Assembly (NCBI GenBank): GCA_016208305.1 | Contig: JACQYI010000006.1 | Location: forward strand, 1-64,000 | Direction: 5' to 3' | Source of the DNA: Oscillatoriophycideae cyanobacterium NC_groundwater_1537_Pr4_S-0.65um_50_18 | GTDB lineage: Bacteria > Cyanobacteriota > Cyanobacteriia > Elainellales > Elainellaceae | DNA length: 64,000 bases | Part shown: piece by piece, positions 55,589 through 64,000 of the stretch | Layout: every line of letters begins with the position of its first letter | Position numbering within the stretch: position 1 is the stretch's first letter | Position numbers and translations under genes: made by a program | Notes under the pieces: model-generated | The model's database searches: none | Told to the model about the DNA's origin: nothing | The model's input: only the letters and a program-made list of their open reading frames with translations

Positions 55589-58147
55589 ATGAGAGCAGTG
55601 TTGATGGCAGGTGGATCGGGAACAAGGCTAAGACCGCTAACCTGCGACTTGCCCAAGCCTATGGTGCCAATTCTGAACCGTCCGATCGCCCAACATATTA
55701 TTAATTTGCTGCGGCGGCATGGCATCACCGAGGTGATTGCAACCCTGCATTACCTGCCCGATGCCATGCGAGACTACTTTCAAGATGGCAGCGACTTTGG
55801 TGTACAAATGACCTACGCCGTTGAAGAAGACCAACCGTTGGGCACGTCGGGCTGCGTCAAAAATGTGGCGGAATTACTTGATGACACCTTTATTGTGATT
55901 AGCGGCGATAGCATCACCGATTTTGACTTAACCGCCGCCATTCGCTTTCATCGCGAAAAACAGTCAAAAGCCACACTCATTCTCGCCTGTGTGCCTAACC
56001 CGATCGAATTTGGCGTGGTGATCACCGATGAAGAGCAGAGAATTCAGCGATTTCTAGAAAAACCCTCCAGCAGTGAAATTTTCTCCGACACGGTCAACAC
56101 AGGCACATACATTCTGGAGCCAGAAGTGCTGGACTATCTGGCGGCTGACCAGGAAAGCGACTTTTCCAAAGATCTCTTTCCGCTGCTGCTAGAAAAAGGT
56201 GAGCCGATGTATGGCTACGTGACCCAGGGCTACTGGTGCGATGTCGGTCACCTAGATGCCTACCGCGAAGCTCAGTATGCCGCCCTCTACCAGCGCGTCA
56301 AGCTGGATATGGACTACATGGAGCGATCGCCCGGTCTTTGGGTAGGGCAAAACACTTTTATTGATCCTTCTGCCCATCTAGAAACGCCTGCCCTAATTGG
56401 CAACAACTGCCGCATTGGGGCACGCGTACAAATTGCAGCAGGTACCGTCATCGGCGATAACGTCACGGTCGGAGCCGATGCCGATCTAAAGCGCCCTATT
56501 ATTTGGAATGGCGTGATCGTAGGCGAAGAATCGCAGTTGATCGCCTGTGTAGCCGCCAGAGGCACAAGAGTCGATCGTCGGGCACAGGTGCTAGAAGGAG
56601 CGGTCGTGGGATCGCTCTCGACCGTTGGCGAAGAGGCTCTCGTCACGCCCAATGTGCGGGTCTGGCCCAGCAAAAAGATTGATCCGGGGGCAACCCTCAA
56701 CATGAACTTGATCTGGGGACATGCCGCCCACCGCAATTTATTTGGTCAGCGTGGGGTTTCAGGACTGGCGAATGTCGATATCACGCCAGAGTTTGCCGTC
56801 CGACTGGGAGCTGCCTACGGCTCGACCCTCAAGCCCAATGCCCATGTCACCGTCTCTCGTGACCAGCGGCCAATATCGCGCATGGTGACCCGATCGCTAA
56901 TTGCAGGGCTAATGTCAGTCGGGGTTAACGTTCAGCACCTAGAGGCGACCTCGATCCCGATCGCTCGCACCGCAGTGCCTACGCTGGCCGTGGCAGGCGG
57001 TATCCATGTGCGCGTTCACCCCGATCGCTCTGATCATTTGCTGATTGAATTTTTTGATCAAAAAGGGATTAATCTTTCCAAAACGCGAGAAAAGAAAATT
57101 GAGGGAGCCTACTTCAAAGAAGACTTTCGACGGGCGCAGATTCAGGAAATCGGCAATGTTGCTTACGTACAGCAAGTCACCGACCTCTACAGCGCCAGCT
57201 TTGAGCGCTACCTAAACGCCGAGGCCATGCGCAACAGCAAGCCCAAGATTGTGATTGACTACGTTTATGCTCTGTCGGGGGCAGTCTTACCGCAGCTCTT
57301 GGGCAAATTTGGCTGCGATGCCGTCGTACTCAACGCCAGCCTCAGCCACACGATTCCCTCAAATGCCGATCGCGAGGTGCTGCTGAGCCAGTTAGGTCAC
57401 GTCGTTGAGGCGCTAAAGGCCAGCTTGGGAGTGCAGGTTTCTGCGAACGGAGAGCAACTCATTTTGGTGGATGAGTCAGGTAGCGCCATTCGAGGCGAGA
57501 TGCTGACGGCACTGATGGCGCATATGATGCTGATGGAGCATCCCCGCGGCATGATCGTGGTGCCCGTCAATGCCTCAAGTGCCGTTGAGCAAATTGCCCG
57601 AAGACATGATGGCAGCGTCCTGCGAACCAAGGCCAATCCTACAGCGCTAATGGAGGCTTGCCACACCAATGCCAATGTGGTGCTGGGGGGCAGCGGCGAA
57701 ATGGGGTTCATCTTTCCGCAAATTCATCCCGGTTTTGATGCCATGTTTTGCATTGGCAAGCTGATTGAAATGCTGTCGCTGCAACATCGCGATCGCTTCA
57801 ACATGCCCCGCACGCTGGGTCAAATTCGCTCTGAGCTACCTCGCGTTTCTCACCGAACGCTGACGGTGCGCTGTCCTTGGGCCGTCAAGGGAGCCTTAAT
57901 GCGGCACTTGGTCGAAAACCACCCGGTCGAAAATCTCGACCTGACCGATGGCGTAAAAATCTTTAACTCGCAACATGATAGCTGGGTGCTGTTACTGCCT
58001 GATGCAGGCGAGCCGCTGGTGCATCTCTATGCCGACAGCCACGATCGCGGTTGGGTAGATGAAACGCTGCGGGAATACCGCTCGTTTGTGCAAGATTTTG
58101 TCGATCGCGATCACGGATTGGACGAAAGCCAAATGCAAATAGAATAG
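55589..58147 (+). CDS. Nucleotidyltransferase/phosphohexomutase fusion (mannose-1-phosphate guanylyltransferase type)
   Basis: 852 residues. N-terminal NTP transferase ([20 protein letters not shown], active Lys in LPKPM), then left-handed beta-helix repeats about 250-350 ([20 protein letters not shown]) and a mutase-like domain after residue 380. The mutase domain has [10 protein letters not shown] in the substrate region, but the phosphoserine loop (TASHNP) is replaced by [12 protein letters not shown], so mutase activity is doubtful. It would make GDP-mannose or a related NDP-sugar for polysaccharide. RBS GGAGG. GC-rich, codon use like housekeeping genes. Confidence 0.92.
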   Translation: MRAVLMAGGSGTRLRPLTCDLPKPMVPILNRPIAQHIINLLRRHGITEVIATLHYLPDAMRDYFQDGSDFGVQMTYAVEEDQPLGTSGCVKNVAELLDDTFIVISGDSITDFDLTAAIRFHREKQSKATLILACVPNPIEFGVVITDEEQRIQRFLEKPSSSEIFSDTVNTGTYILEPEVLDYLAADQESDFSKDLFPLLLEKGEPMYGYVTQGYWCDVGHLDAYREAQYAALYQRVKLDMDYMERSPGLWVGQNTFIDPSAHLETPALIGNNCRIGARVQIAAGTVIGDNVTVGADADLKRPIIWNGVIVGEESQLIACVAARGTRVDRRAQVLEGAVVGSLSTVGEEALVTPNVRVWPSKKIDPGATLNMNLIWGHAAHRNLFGQRGVSGLANVDITPEFAVRLGAAYGSTLKPNAHVTVSRDQRPISRMVTRSLIAGLMSVGVNVQHLEATSIPIARTAVPTLAVAGGIHVRVHPDRSDHLLIEFFDQKGINLSKTREKKIEGAYFKEDFRRAQIQEIGNVAYVQQVTDLYSASFERYLNAEAMRNSKPKIVIDYVYALSGAVLPQLLGKFGCDAVVLNASLSHTIPSNADREVLLSQLGHVVEALKASLGVQVSANGEQLILVDESGSAIRGEMLTALMAHMMLMEHPRGMIVVPVNASSAVEQIARRHDGSVLRTKANPTALMEACHTNANVVLGGSGEMGFIFPQIHPGFDAMFCIGKLIEMLSLQHRDRFNMPRTLGQIRSELPRVSHRTLTVRCPWAVKGALMRHLVENHPVENLDLTDGVKIFNSQHDSWVLLLPDAGEPLVHLYADSHDRGWVDETLREYRSFVQDFVDRDHGLDESQMQIE

Positions 58148-58310
58148 TCCTAGCGATCGCCAATTTCAATACTGTATTAAACCCTTATCGCCAGTAAGCT
58201 AAACAGCAGCAAAGTATTGATATCCATCCCTTGAATTTGGTTTAAGCTCAAATTACTCGCTCAATTGCTAAATTCGACAGATTAATAACTGCCTGATTAG
58301 GAGATACCCC

Positions 58311-59090
58311 ATGACACAGTCTCAAACCGAACTGACCGACACCCCAGCAGCGACACAGCCCATGATCATCGCCGAAAATGTTGAAAAGTGGTACGACAAT
58401 AACTTCCATGTGCTGCGGGGTGTCAGTATGACTGTCACCAAAGGTGAGGTTGTGGTCGTAATGGGGCCTTCTGGATCAGGCAAATCGACCTTTATCCGTA
58501 CCTTCAACGCGCTAGAAAGCTATCAAAAAGGGAGCATCACGGTAGATGGCATCAAGATCTCCCATGACTTGAAAAATATTGATGCGATCCGCCGAGAAGT
58601 GGGCATGGTGTTTCAGCAGTTCAATCTATTCCCTCACCTGACCGTTTTGCAAAACGTTACGCTGTCGCCCATCTGGGTGCGCCGATGGCCTAAGGCAAAA
58701 GCCGAAGAAGTGGCGATGCAGCTTTTGGAACGCGTCGGCATCCTGAGTCAGGCTCAAAAATACCCCGGTCAGCTATCTGGCGGACAGCAACAGCGGGTGG
58801 CGATCGCCCGTGCTCTAGCCATGCAGCCTAAAATTATGCTGTTTGATGAACCGACTTCAGCGCTCGATCCAGAAATGGTGCGTGAGGTCTTGGATGTCAT
58901 GCGTACCCTGGCAGATTCTGGTATGACGATGGTTTGTGTCACCCATGAGGTGGGCTTTGCTCGTGAAGTAGCCGATCGCGTTGTGCTGATGGCGGATGGG
59001 CTATTGGTAGAGCAAGGCACACCAGATATGTTCTTCAGCAATCCTCAAGAAGAACGGACGAAAAAATTCCTGTCGCAAATTCTCCATTAA
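58311..59090 (+). CDS. Polar amino acid ABC transporter ATP-binding protein
   Basis: 259 residues. Walker [19 protein letters not shown]-loop region [18 protein letters not shown], signature [16 protein letters not shown], Walker [18 protein letters not shown]-loop [20 protein letters not shown]. The sequence is of the GlnQ/HisP class. The N-terminal 20 residues are extra. No permease or binding protein is adjacent. AGGAGATACCCC precedes ATG. Confidence 0.95.
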   Translation: MTQSQTELTDTPAATQPMIIAENVEKWYDNNFHVLRGVSMTVTKGEVVVVMGPSGSGKSTFIRTFNALESYQKGSITVDGIKISHDLKNIDAIRREVGMVFQQFNLFPHLTVLQNVTLSPIWVRRWPKAKAEEVAMQLLERVGILSQAQKYPGQLSGGQQQRVAIARALAMQPKIMLFDEPTSALDPEMVREVLDVMRTLADSGMTMVCVTHEVGFAREVADRVVLMADGLLVEQGTPDMFFSNPQEERTKKFLSQILH

Positions 59091-59132
59091 CGCCTCATTT
59101 AGCAATCCTCCAGCAGCACTACACACTGGATT

Positions 59133-59177
59133 TTATGTTTTGGAAAAGGTTGCACAGCCTGCCTTTCCAAAACATAA
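59133..59177 (+). terminator. Hairpin after the amino-acid ABC ATPase
   Basis: TTATGTTTTGGAAAAGG (59133-59149) pairs with CCTTTCCAAAACATAA (59162-59177), one base bulged. It is about 43 bases after the stop. No long T-run follows, so termination may be partial. Confidence 0.45.
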
Positions 59178-59289
59178 ATCGCGGCTTTGAACCGTCATCT
59201 CTTCAGCAACAGAGGCTAGAATTGAGGACATGGCAACCGCCCAGGATGTTTATTGTTGCTGATTCCTTACGCCCTGGCATCTGGTTCGA

Positions 59290-59754
59290 ATGGCAACTTC
59301 TGAACTCCCTCTACAGCCGCTTGCTTCGACTCGTGAAGTGGGCGATCGCGATTTCAACGCTCACGTTCATGAGCACTCAGGTCAGGATCACGCAGATCAC
59401 GAACATCCAGATCATGAACATTCAGATCATGAACATCCAGAGCACGATCACCTAGCCCAGGATGGCGAGACAACCCATATTCATGTCCATAGTGATGAGT
59501 CGCTGCGGCGAATCGTCAATCGCCTCTCGCGCATTGAGGGGCATATTCGCGGCATCAAAGTCATGGTGCAAGAGAGTCGCCCTTGTCCAGATGTGCTGGT
59601 GCAAATAGCGGCAGTTAGGGGAGCGATCGATCGGGTTTCTCGCATCATTCTCGATGAACATCTCACCGAATGCGTCGCGCGAGCCGCCAAAGAAGGCAAC
59701 ATTGAGGCAGAAATCGAGGAACTTAAGGCCGCCCTCGATCGCTTCTTGCCCTAA
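59290..59754 (+). CDS. CsoR/RcnR-family metal sensor, InrS-like, with His-rich N-terminus
   Basis: 154 residues. Residues 25-67 carry 15 His (DHADHEHPDHEHSDHEHP). The CsoR-type core begins about 70: HSDESLRRIVNRLSRIEGHI, then Cys 99 (RPCPDVLVQI), His 124 and Cys 128 (LDEHLTECVARAA). The spacing 25 and 4 equals that of Cys 53, His 78, Cys 82 of Synechocystis InrS as I remember it. Likely a nickel or cobalt sensor that binds DNA as a tetramer. No exporter gene is next to it. The ATG context is weak; a shorter start is possible. Confidence 0.85.
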   Translation: MATSELPLQPLASTREVGDRDFNAHVHEHSGQDHADHEHPDHEHSDHEHPEHDHLAQDGETTHIHVHSDESLRRIVNRLSRIEGHIRGIKVMVQESRPCPDVLVQIAAVRGAIDRVSRIILDEHLTECVARAAKEGNIEAEIEELKAALDRFLP

Positions 59755-59758
59755 GATT

Positions 59759-60766
59759 TCAAGACACTATCCCGGCTGAGTCGCGGATATGCTCTAGCGT
59801 GAGAATACCAACAGGCAAACCCTGATCTAGCACCGTTAGCTTTTTGGCACCCGTTTTTAAGATAAGAGATAAGGCGCTTCGCAAACTGTCCTGCTGCTCA
59901 ACAGTCGGCTCTCCGTTGAGAGATGATTCGGGCAGCCGTTTCATTGCAGTCTCGACGCGCAGTAAACCTAACTGGCGCACCATATCATCGGCACCCATCA
60001 ACTGATAAACGAACTCGTTAGCAGGCTGGGTCAACACGTTAAAAGGCGTATCGTACTGAACAATGCGCCCCTTCTCCATAATGAGGAGGCGATCGCCCAG
60101 CCGCAACGCCTCCTCAACGTCATGCGATACAAACAAAATGGTTTTCTGAAGCTGGCGCTGAAGCCTCAGCATCTCATCTTGGAGACTGGTACGAGTAATC
60201 GCGTCGATCGCCCCAAAGGGTTCATCCATCAACATCACTGCCGGATCGCCCGCCAGTGCCCGTGCCAAACCCACCCGCTGCTGCTGCCCCCCCGACATCT
60301 GCGCCGGATAGCGATTGCGGTATTCCAGAGGCGGCAACTGCACCAGGTGCAGCAGTTCATCAATTCGCTCTTGAATGCGGGGACGCGACCAGCCTAGTAG
60401 CTTGGGCACAACTGCCACATTTTGCGCCACCGTCATGTGGGGAAACAAACCCGACTGTTGAATCACATAGCCAATTTGCTGCCGCAGCTTTGTCACCTGC
60501 ATCTGGCGAATCTCTTGTCCATTCAGGTAGATTCCACCCGATGTCGGTTCATAAAGCCGATTAACCATCTTCAACAGCGTCGTCTTGCCACAGCCTGAAG
60601 GCCCCAAAATTACGACTAATCTGCCTGTGTCAATCTCACAGCTACACTGATCCACTGCCGGACGAGCTGCACCGGGAAACTGGAGAGAAACTTGGTCAAA
60701 ACGGATAGCACTCACAGAGGAAGGGGGATAGAGGTGGCTAGCTACAGACTGGAGAAACTCGTTCAA
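59759..60766 (-). CDS. Osmoprotectant (glycine betaine/choline) ABC transporter ATP-binding protein
   Basis: 335 residues. Walker A GPSGCGKTTLLKMVNRLYEP, signature [16 protein letters not shown], Walker B AVMLMDEPFGAIDAITRTSL, H-loop FVSHDVEEALRLGDRLLIME. C-terminal ~100 residues form one partial CBS-type module (SLILKTGAKKLTVLDQGLPV). This is the OpuCA/ProV pattern. The substrate-binding gene lies 25 bases upstream on the same strand. Confidence 0.93.
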   Translation of the reverse strand: MNEFLQSVASHLYPPSSVSAIRFDQVSLQFPGAARPAVDQCSCEIDTGRLVVILGPSGCGKTTLLKMVNRLYEPTSGGIYLNGQEIRQMQVTKLRQQIGYVIQQSGLFPHMTVAQNVAVVPKLLGWSRPRIQERIDELLHLVQLPPLEYRNRYPAQMSGGQQQRVGLARALAGDPAVMLMDEPFGAIDAITRTSLQDEMLRLQRQLQKTILFVSHDVEEALRLGDRLLIMEKGRIVQYDTPFNVLTQPANEFVYQLMGADDMVRQLGLLRVETAMKRLPESSLNGEPTVEQQDSLRSALSLILKTGAKKLTVLDQGLPVGILTLEHIRDSAGIVS

Positions 60767-60791
60767 GTCAGCTTTATGAGCTTTAAACAGG

Positions 60792-61733
60792 CTAGATCAA
60801 TCCGGCTTGAGTCAAAAATTCTTTAGCAACTTCCGCAGGCTCTCGCTGCTTGCCGCTGACTTCGTAGTTGAGTTGCTGCATGGTTTCGTTGGTCAGCTTA
60901 GGAGCCAAAGCATTAAGCGCTTTTGCGAGATCAGGGTTTGCGTCTAGCGCTTGCTGGCGAACAACAGGCGCAACCTGGTAAGGAGGAAACAGCTTTTTGT
61001 CGTCTTCCAGTACCACGAGTTTAAAGGCGCTGATTTCGCCATCTGTTCCATAGGCAACGGTCACATCCGCTTCGTTGTCTGTTAGACCTTTATAGCGCAA
61101 GCCAGCATCCACAGCTTTGTAGGACTTAAGCTTGAAGTCACCGTATTTCTGTTTAATACCCGGTAAGCCATCTTCTCGGACTTCAAACTCAGGGGCACCA
61201 ATCATGGTGAGTTCGCTAGCCTTCGCCACCATGTCCGAGATAGTGCGAATGCCATACTTTTCTGCTCCAGCAGAGGTCATTGCCAAAGCCTGCGTATTGT
61301 TCATGGGTGCTGGATCGAGCCAGACCAGATTGAACTGCTTTTTATACTCACCCGCCACCGTCTCAAACACCTGCTTAGAATCGCTGCTAACAGGCAGCTT
61401 CAGGACGGTGAGCAGTCCGGTACCTGTATATTCTGGATAGAGGTCAATCTCGCCACTGACCAGAGAGGCTTGTGCGACAGGAGTTCCACCCAGGTTTAGC
61501 TTACGCTCCACGGGATAGCCCGCTTTTTCCAGCACAAGCGCATACATTTCACCCAAAATGAACTGCTCGGTAAAGTCCTTAGAGCCAACTTTAATGGGCG
61601 CTTCGGCGTTCGGAGCGCCCCCACCTGCACAGGCAATCAGGATAGATGCCGTGACGATCGCCAGAAGCGGCAGGATCAGCAAGCGACGGAGATTTTTCAT
61701 ACGCAGCATTCTCAGCGAAGATAAGCTAGACAT
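60792..61733 (-). CDS. Osmoprotectant ABC transporter substrate-binding lipoprotein
   Basis: 313 residues (a start at 61700 giving MKNLRRLLILPLL is plausible too). Signal with lipobox SILIAC, then IKVGSKDFTEQFILGEMYAL, the OpuBC/OpuCC binding fold, LYPEYTGTGLLTVLK and the later NEADVTVAYGTDGEISAF pocket strand. It captures glycine betaine, choline or a similar compound outside the membrane. The usual permease genes are not between it and the ATPase, and none is on the flanking side either. Confidence 0.92.
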   Translation of the reverse strand: MSSLSSLRMLRMKNLRRLLILPLLAIVTASILIACAGGGAPNAEAPIKVGSKDFTEQFILGEMYALVLEKAGYPVERKLNLGGTPVAQASLVSGEIDLYPEYTGTGLLTVLKLPVSSDSKQVFETVAGEYKKQFNLVWLDPAPMNNTQALAMTSAGAEKYGIRTISDMVAKASELTMIGAPEFEVREDGLPGIKQKYGDFKLKSYKAVDAGLRYKGLTDNEADVTVAYGTDGEISAFKLVVLEDDKKLFPPYQVAPVVRQQALDANPDLAKALNALAPKLTNETMQQLNYEVSGKQREPAEVAKEFLTQAGLI

Positions 61734-61903
61734 TAGCGGCCAAATACAGCGACCAGATACAGCGACCAGATAGAGCAGCTAGACATGAGCAAGGGTTATT
61801 GTTGAACATCATACTGGACTCAGCTCTAAAGCCAAACCTTGCCAGAGAAGATGCTGCCCCGAACCTATTCAAATCAGGTGACAACGGCTATAGATTCCCA
61901 ATT

Positions 61904-63433
61904 TTAGGGTAACCAGCGCGGACGCAGACCCATTAGCCCTACCTCTTGAGGCTCTGCCGCTAGGGGTTTGCCTTGTTCATCTTGCAAGACCGGAACAAAC
62001 CAAAGTTTGCTCGTGGCGATCGCCTTACCATCACTACCCCGCACGGCACCATCTTCCTTAGCGTCTGCGGCATCCGTCGCTTGATCAAACAAGATGCCAA
62101 GACCATCTGGCGAGAGGCTCATCTGCACATCGCGTTGCAAAGGTAGCTGAAGCAAATCAATCACCTCAGATGTGGGGAGATGAATCGCCGTCAGATAAGG
62201 CTGTTCTTGATAGACATCCCCCGGAATTCGGCGGGTGATCAGACAATAAAGATTCTGCTTGGTCGGATCAAATTGGGCGCTGAGAATCGCCCCGTCGGTT
62301 TTCAATAACTCTTTGTCTGTGCCCTGGTTGTTCACCAAAAACAGCGATCGCGTGGGGTTGGTAGGGTCGGTGTTGAATTTCACCATAGCGGCTGCCGAAC
62401 CGTCTCTAGCAAAGGTCAGCACGACTCCAAATTTGGGCAAAAAGTCTAGCGCTTCCGCCGTTTCGGCCAAAGGCAAGATAGCCATTCCCTGCCCCTGCGA
62501 CATCGCCAATCCGGCGCTGTCGGGTGTGATGATAAAATCGCCACCCGGTTCAGTCTTAATCGGTGTAGGGGGTGCGCCGGGCTTCAGCAGCCACAGGCCA
62601 AATTGCCCCAGATCTTGCCGATTAACCCGCTGCACAATAATGCTCTGACCATCAGGAGAGAGGTCGAATTTGAGATTTTGAAATTCTTTGTTGTCTAAAA
62701 TCAGCTCTACTATTTTGGCGGGCTGGGCAGGACGTGGAGCGATATCGGGCGCTGAGCTGATACCCGGCGTACTGGCCGTTGCCTGAATTTGGATGCCTGT
62801 CGTGACCGTATACAGCTGTTGATCCAGCAAACCCGATGCAGGGGCACGCTCGATCGCCGAAAACAAAATCCGATCGCCTTCGGGGTAAGGCTTAAAGTCC
62901 ATCACCACCAAGTTTTCGGGCGTTAAAACCTGCTGTTGCTGCGTCGTCAGGTTCTGCAAAACTAGCCGTCCGGCCTCAGCGCCCTCTACGCCTAGATAGA
63001 TAAACGCCCGATCGCGGGTGCGAAACTCTCCCGTAAACGGCTGCATTTGGCTACGAGCATCCTCAGCTTTGCTAAAGCGATCGCGTGCGCCCTGCAACTC
63101 TAGCCTAAAGGTTTTGCCGTAGGGGGCGGGTGTATTGAGCGTGTAGGCCATGCGCCGCCCTGCCCAGCTCACTTTTCCGGGGACAGGAGGGTCAATGCGC
63201 AGGTTTTGCTCCACGCTAGTCTGATCCATCGGGCGACTGAAGGTGAGGACAAACGCTGTATCTTCTGCACCCACTTGCCGATTTTGCCAAGTAAACTCCC
63301 GCACTCTGGGAGCCGTGCGATCGCCCTTCAAGACCAGTCCGCCAATTAATAGGCTCAACAGCAAAATCAGTAGGATCGCAGCCCGATCGAGCGGCTGGAG
63401 AGATTTTCGCAGGCTGGCTACAGGCTTAAACAT
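61904..63433 (-). CDS. Membrane-anchored protein with Ig-like and beta-propeller-like regions
   Basis: 509 residues. One N-terminal TM segment (AAILLILLLSLLIGGLVL); residues ~45-140 resemble a bacterial Ig-like (SbsA/Big_5) domain (AFVLTFSRPMDQTSVEQNLR). The rest has TolB-like short strands (FDLSPDGQSIIVQRVNRQDL, then LSPDGLGILFDQATDAADAK). It is periplasmic or on the surface. Function unknown. It sits between the osmoprotectant genes and the oxygenase. Confidence 0.75.
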   Translation of the reverse strand: MFKPVASLRKSLQPLDRAAILLILLLSLLIGGLVLKGDRTAPRVREFTWQNRQVGAEDTAFVLTFSRPMDQTSVEQNLRIDPPVPGKVSWAGRRMAYTLNTPAPYGKTFRLELQGARDRFSKAEDARSQMQPFTGEFRTRDRAFIYLGVEGAEAGRLVLQNLTTQQQQVLTPENLVVMDFKPYPEGDRILFSAIERAPASGLLDQQLYTVTTGIQIQATASTPGISSAPDIAPRPAQPAKIVELILDNKEFQNLKFDLSPDGQSIIVQRVNRQDLGQFGLWLLKPGAPPTPIKTEPGGDFIITPDSAGLAMSQGQGMAILPLAETAEALDFLPKFGVVLTFARDGSAAAMVKFNTDPTNPTRSLFLVNNQGTDKELLKTDGAILSAQFDPTKQNLYCLITRRIPGDVYQEQPYLTAIHLPTSEVIDLLQLPLQRDVQMSLSPDGLGILFDQATDAADAKEDGAVRGSDGKAIATSKLWFVPVLQDEQGKPLAAEPQEVGLMGLRPRWLP

Positions 63434-63479
63434 ACGGAAAGTTAACGAGTAGAGAATGGAAGAGATGGGGAAGGGGTAG

Positions 63480-64000
63480 ATGAGAGATAATAACGTATCG
63501 CATCCATCCTCTACGAGCGATCGGCTGATGACTTCTCAAATTCTGACCCCGTTAGGCCACGAAATTTTTTTGGTTAAGCAATTGCTAGATGCCTCTGTCT
63601 GCCAGCAGATCATCCAGGTGGCTCAGCAATGCCAGCTGCAACAGGCTGATATTTTAATCGAAACGGTTGATAATCAGGTTCGGAGTAATGACCTCTTGCG
63701 GTTAGGGGGTTCTGATCCACTCCTACAGTCTACAAATCAGCTTTTGTTCAGCAAGCTGGCGATCGTGCAGCAGCTCCTGCGGCAAACCTACGGCGTCAAT
63801 TTTCCCTTTGCTGAACCCTGCACAGTCTTGCGCTATCAGGAACGGCAGTTTTACAAGCGTCATATTGATAATATTTTGCTGGGTAGCCGCTTTCAAGAAC
63901 TCGATCAGGGCATTCCCACCCGTGATATCAGCATTGTGGGTTACCTAAATGATGATTTTGAGGGAGGTGAAACTTATTTCGATCGCCAAGACCTAAAGGT
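63480..64000 (+). CDS. 2OG-Fe(II) oxygenase, partial
   Basis: The frame is open from ATG 63480 (AAGGGG upstream) through the window end without a stop. ATG 63528 (MTSQILTPLGHEIF) is in the same frame and may be the true start. It has FYKRHIDNILLGS with the iron ligands of the HxD motif, and later YLNDDFEGGETYFDRQDLK, typical of prolyl-hydroxylase-like enzymes. The C-terminal His ligand lies beyond the window. Substrate is unknown. Confidence 0.85.
   Translation, partial: MRDNNVSHPSSTSDRLMTSQILTPLGHEIFLVKQLLDASVCQQIIQVAQQCQLQQADILIETVDNQVRSNDLLRLGGSDPLLQSTNQLLFSKLAIVQQLLRQTYGVNFPFAEPCTVLRYQERQFYKRHIDNILLGSRFQELDQGIPTRDISIVGYLNDDFEGGETYFDRQDLK

Noticed and set aside
55402-55704. 100-codon plus frame before the guanylyltransferase
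   Set aside because: It overlaps the clear gene start at 55589, is very basic and lacks a pattern.
59135-59455. 106-codon frame overlapping the metal sensor
   Set aside because: It is the repeat tract read in another frame (repetitive ITNIQIMN).

Overview
The window looks like a piece of a cyanobacterial chromosome, probably a filamentous Leptolyngbya- or Oscillatoriales-like strain. The octamer GCGATCGC (HIP1) and its core CGATCG recur throughout, inside and outside genes. Several small proteins (58 aa at 55030, 75 aa at 28935) and the 852-aa sugar nucleotidyltransferase/mutase fusion look typical of cyanobacteria. No rRNA, tRNA or CRISPR array was recognised. The taxon is an inference.

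Layout. 1-400: tail of an IS4-type transposase. 404-7874: a VOC protein, an AraC regulator, a reductase-like protein, and an ECF42-type sigma factor divergent from seven genes (YciI, VOC, YciI, VOC, VOC, DUF899, DUF1579). The gap between sigma gene and cluster holds three near-identical ECF-type promoter units. 7880-16482: mostly minus-strand housekeeping-accessory genes (phosphotransferase, serine hydrolase, DJ-1 protein, acetyltransferase, kinase-like protein, cupin, VOC, methyltransferase), with two decayed gene remnants. 15511-19817: a minus-strand operon (DUF1772, glycolipid-binding, GFA, epimerase) divergent from a MarR gene with a strong palindromic operator, then a second GFA gene and another reductase-like protein. 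19819-26579: multicopper oxidase, WYL regulator, SnoaL plus SDR, P-loop kinase, and M23 peptidase.

26634-48047 is unusual because so many genes resemble antibiotic-resistance enzymes: an ANT(2'')-Ia-like adenylyltransferase, an Mph-like macrolide kinase, an HlyD/RND/MFS efflux operon, a class D (OXA-type) beta-lactamase, an AAC(6')-like acetyltransferase and a full-length rifampicin phosphotransferase. They are mixed with AraC, MerR, DinB, cupin and VOC genes. A PchB-type isochorismate pyruvate lyase follows. Two AraC regulators and a cupin gene each carry a similar 30-31 bp direct-repeat site upstream.

48223-50636 is a compact type II restriction-modification system: controller protein with two canonical C-boxes, a PD-ExK endonuclease overlapping it by 4 bp, and a convergent C5-cytosine methyltransferase with its own N-terminal HTH and an upstream palindrome.

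51015-64000: a frameshifted RTX-type protein with a glycosidase-like region, a methyltransferase, a small membrane protein, the GDP-mannose-type pyrophosphorylase fusion, an amino-acid ABC ATPase, an InrS-like metal sensor, an osmoprotectant ABC ATPase and binding protein without a visible permease, a large periplasmic Ig/beta-propeller protein, and a 2OG-Fe(II) oxygenase cut by the window end.
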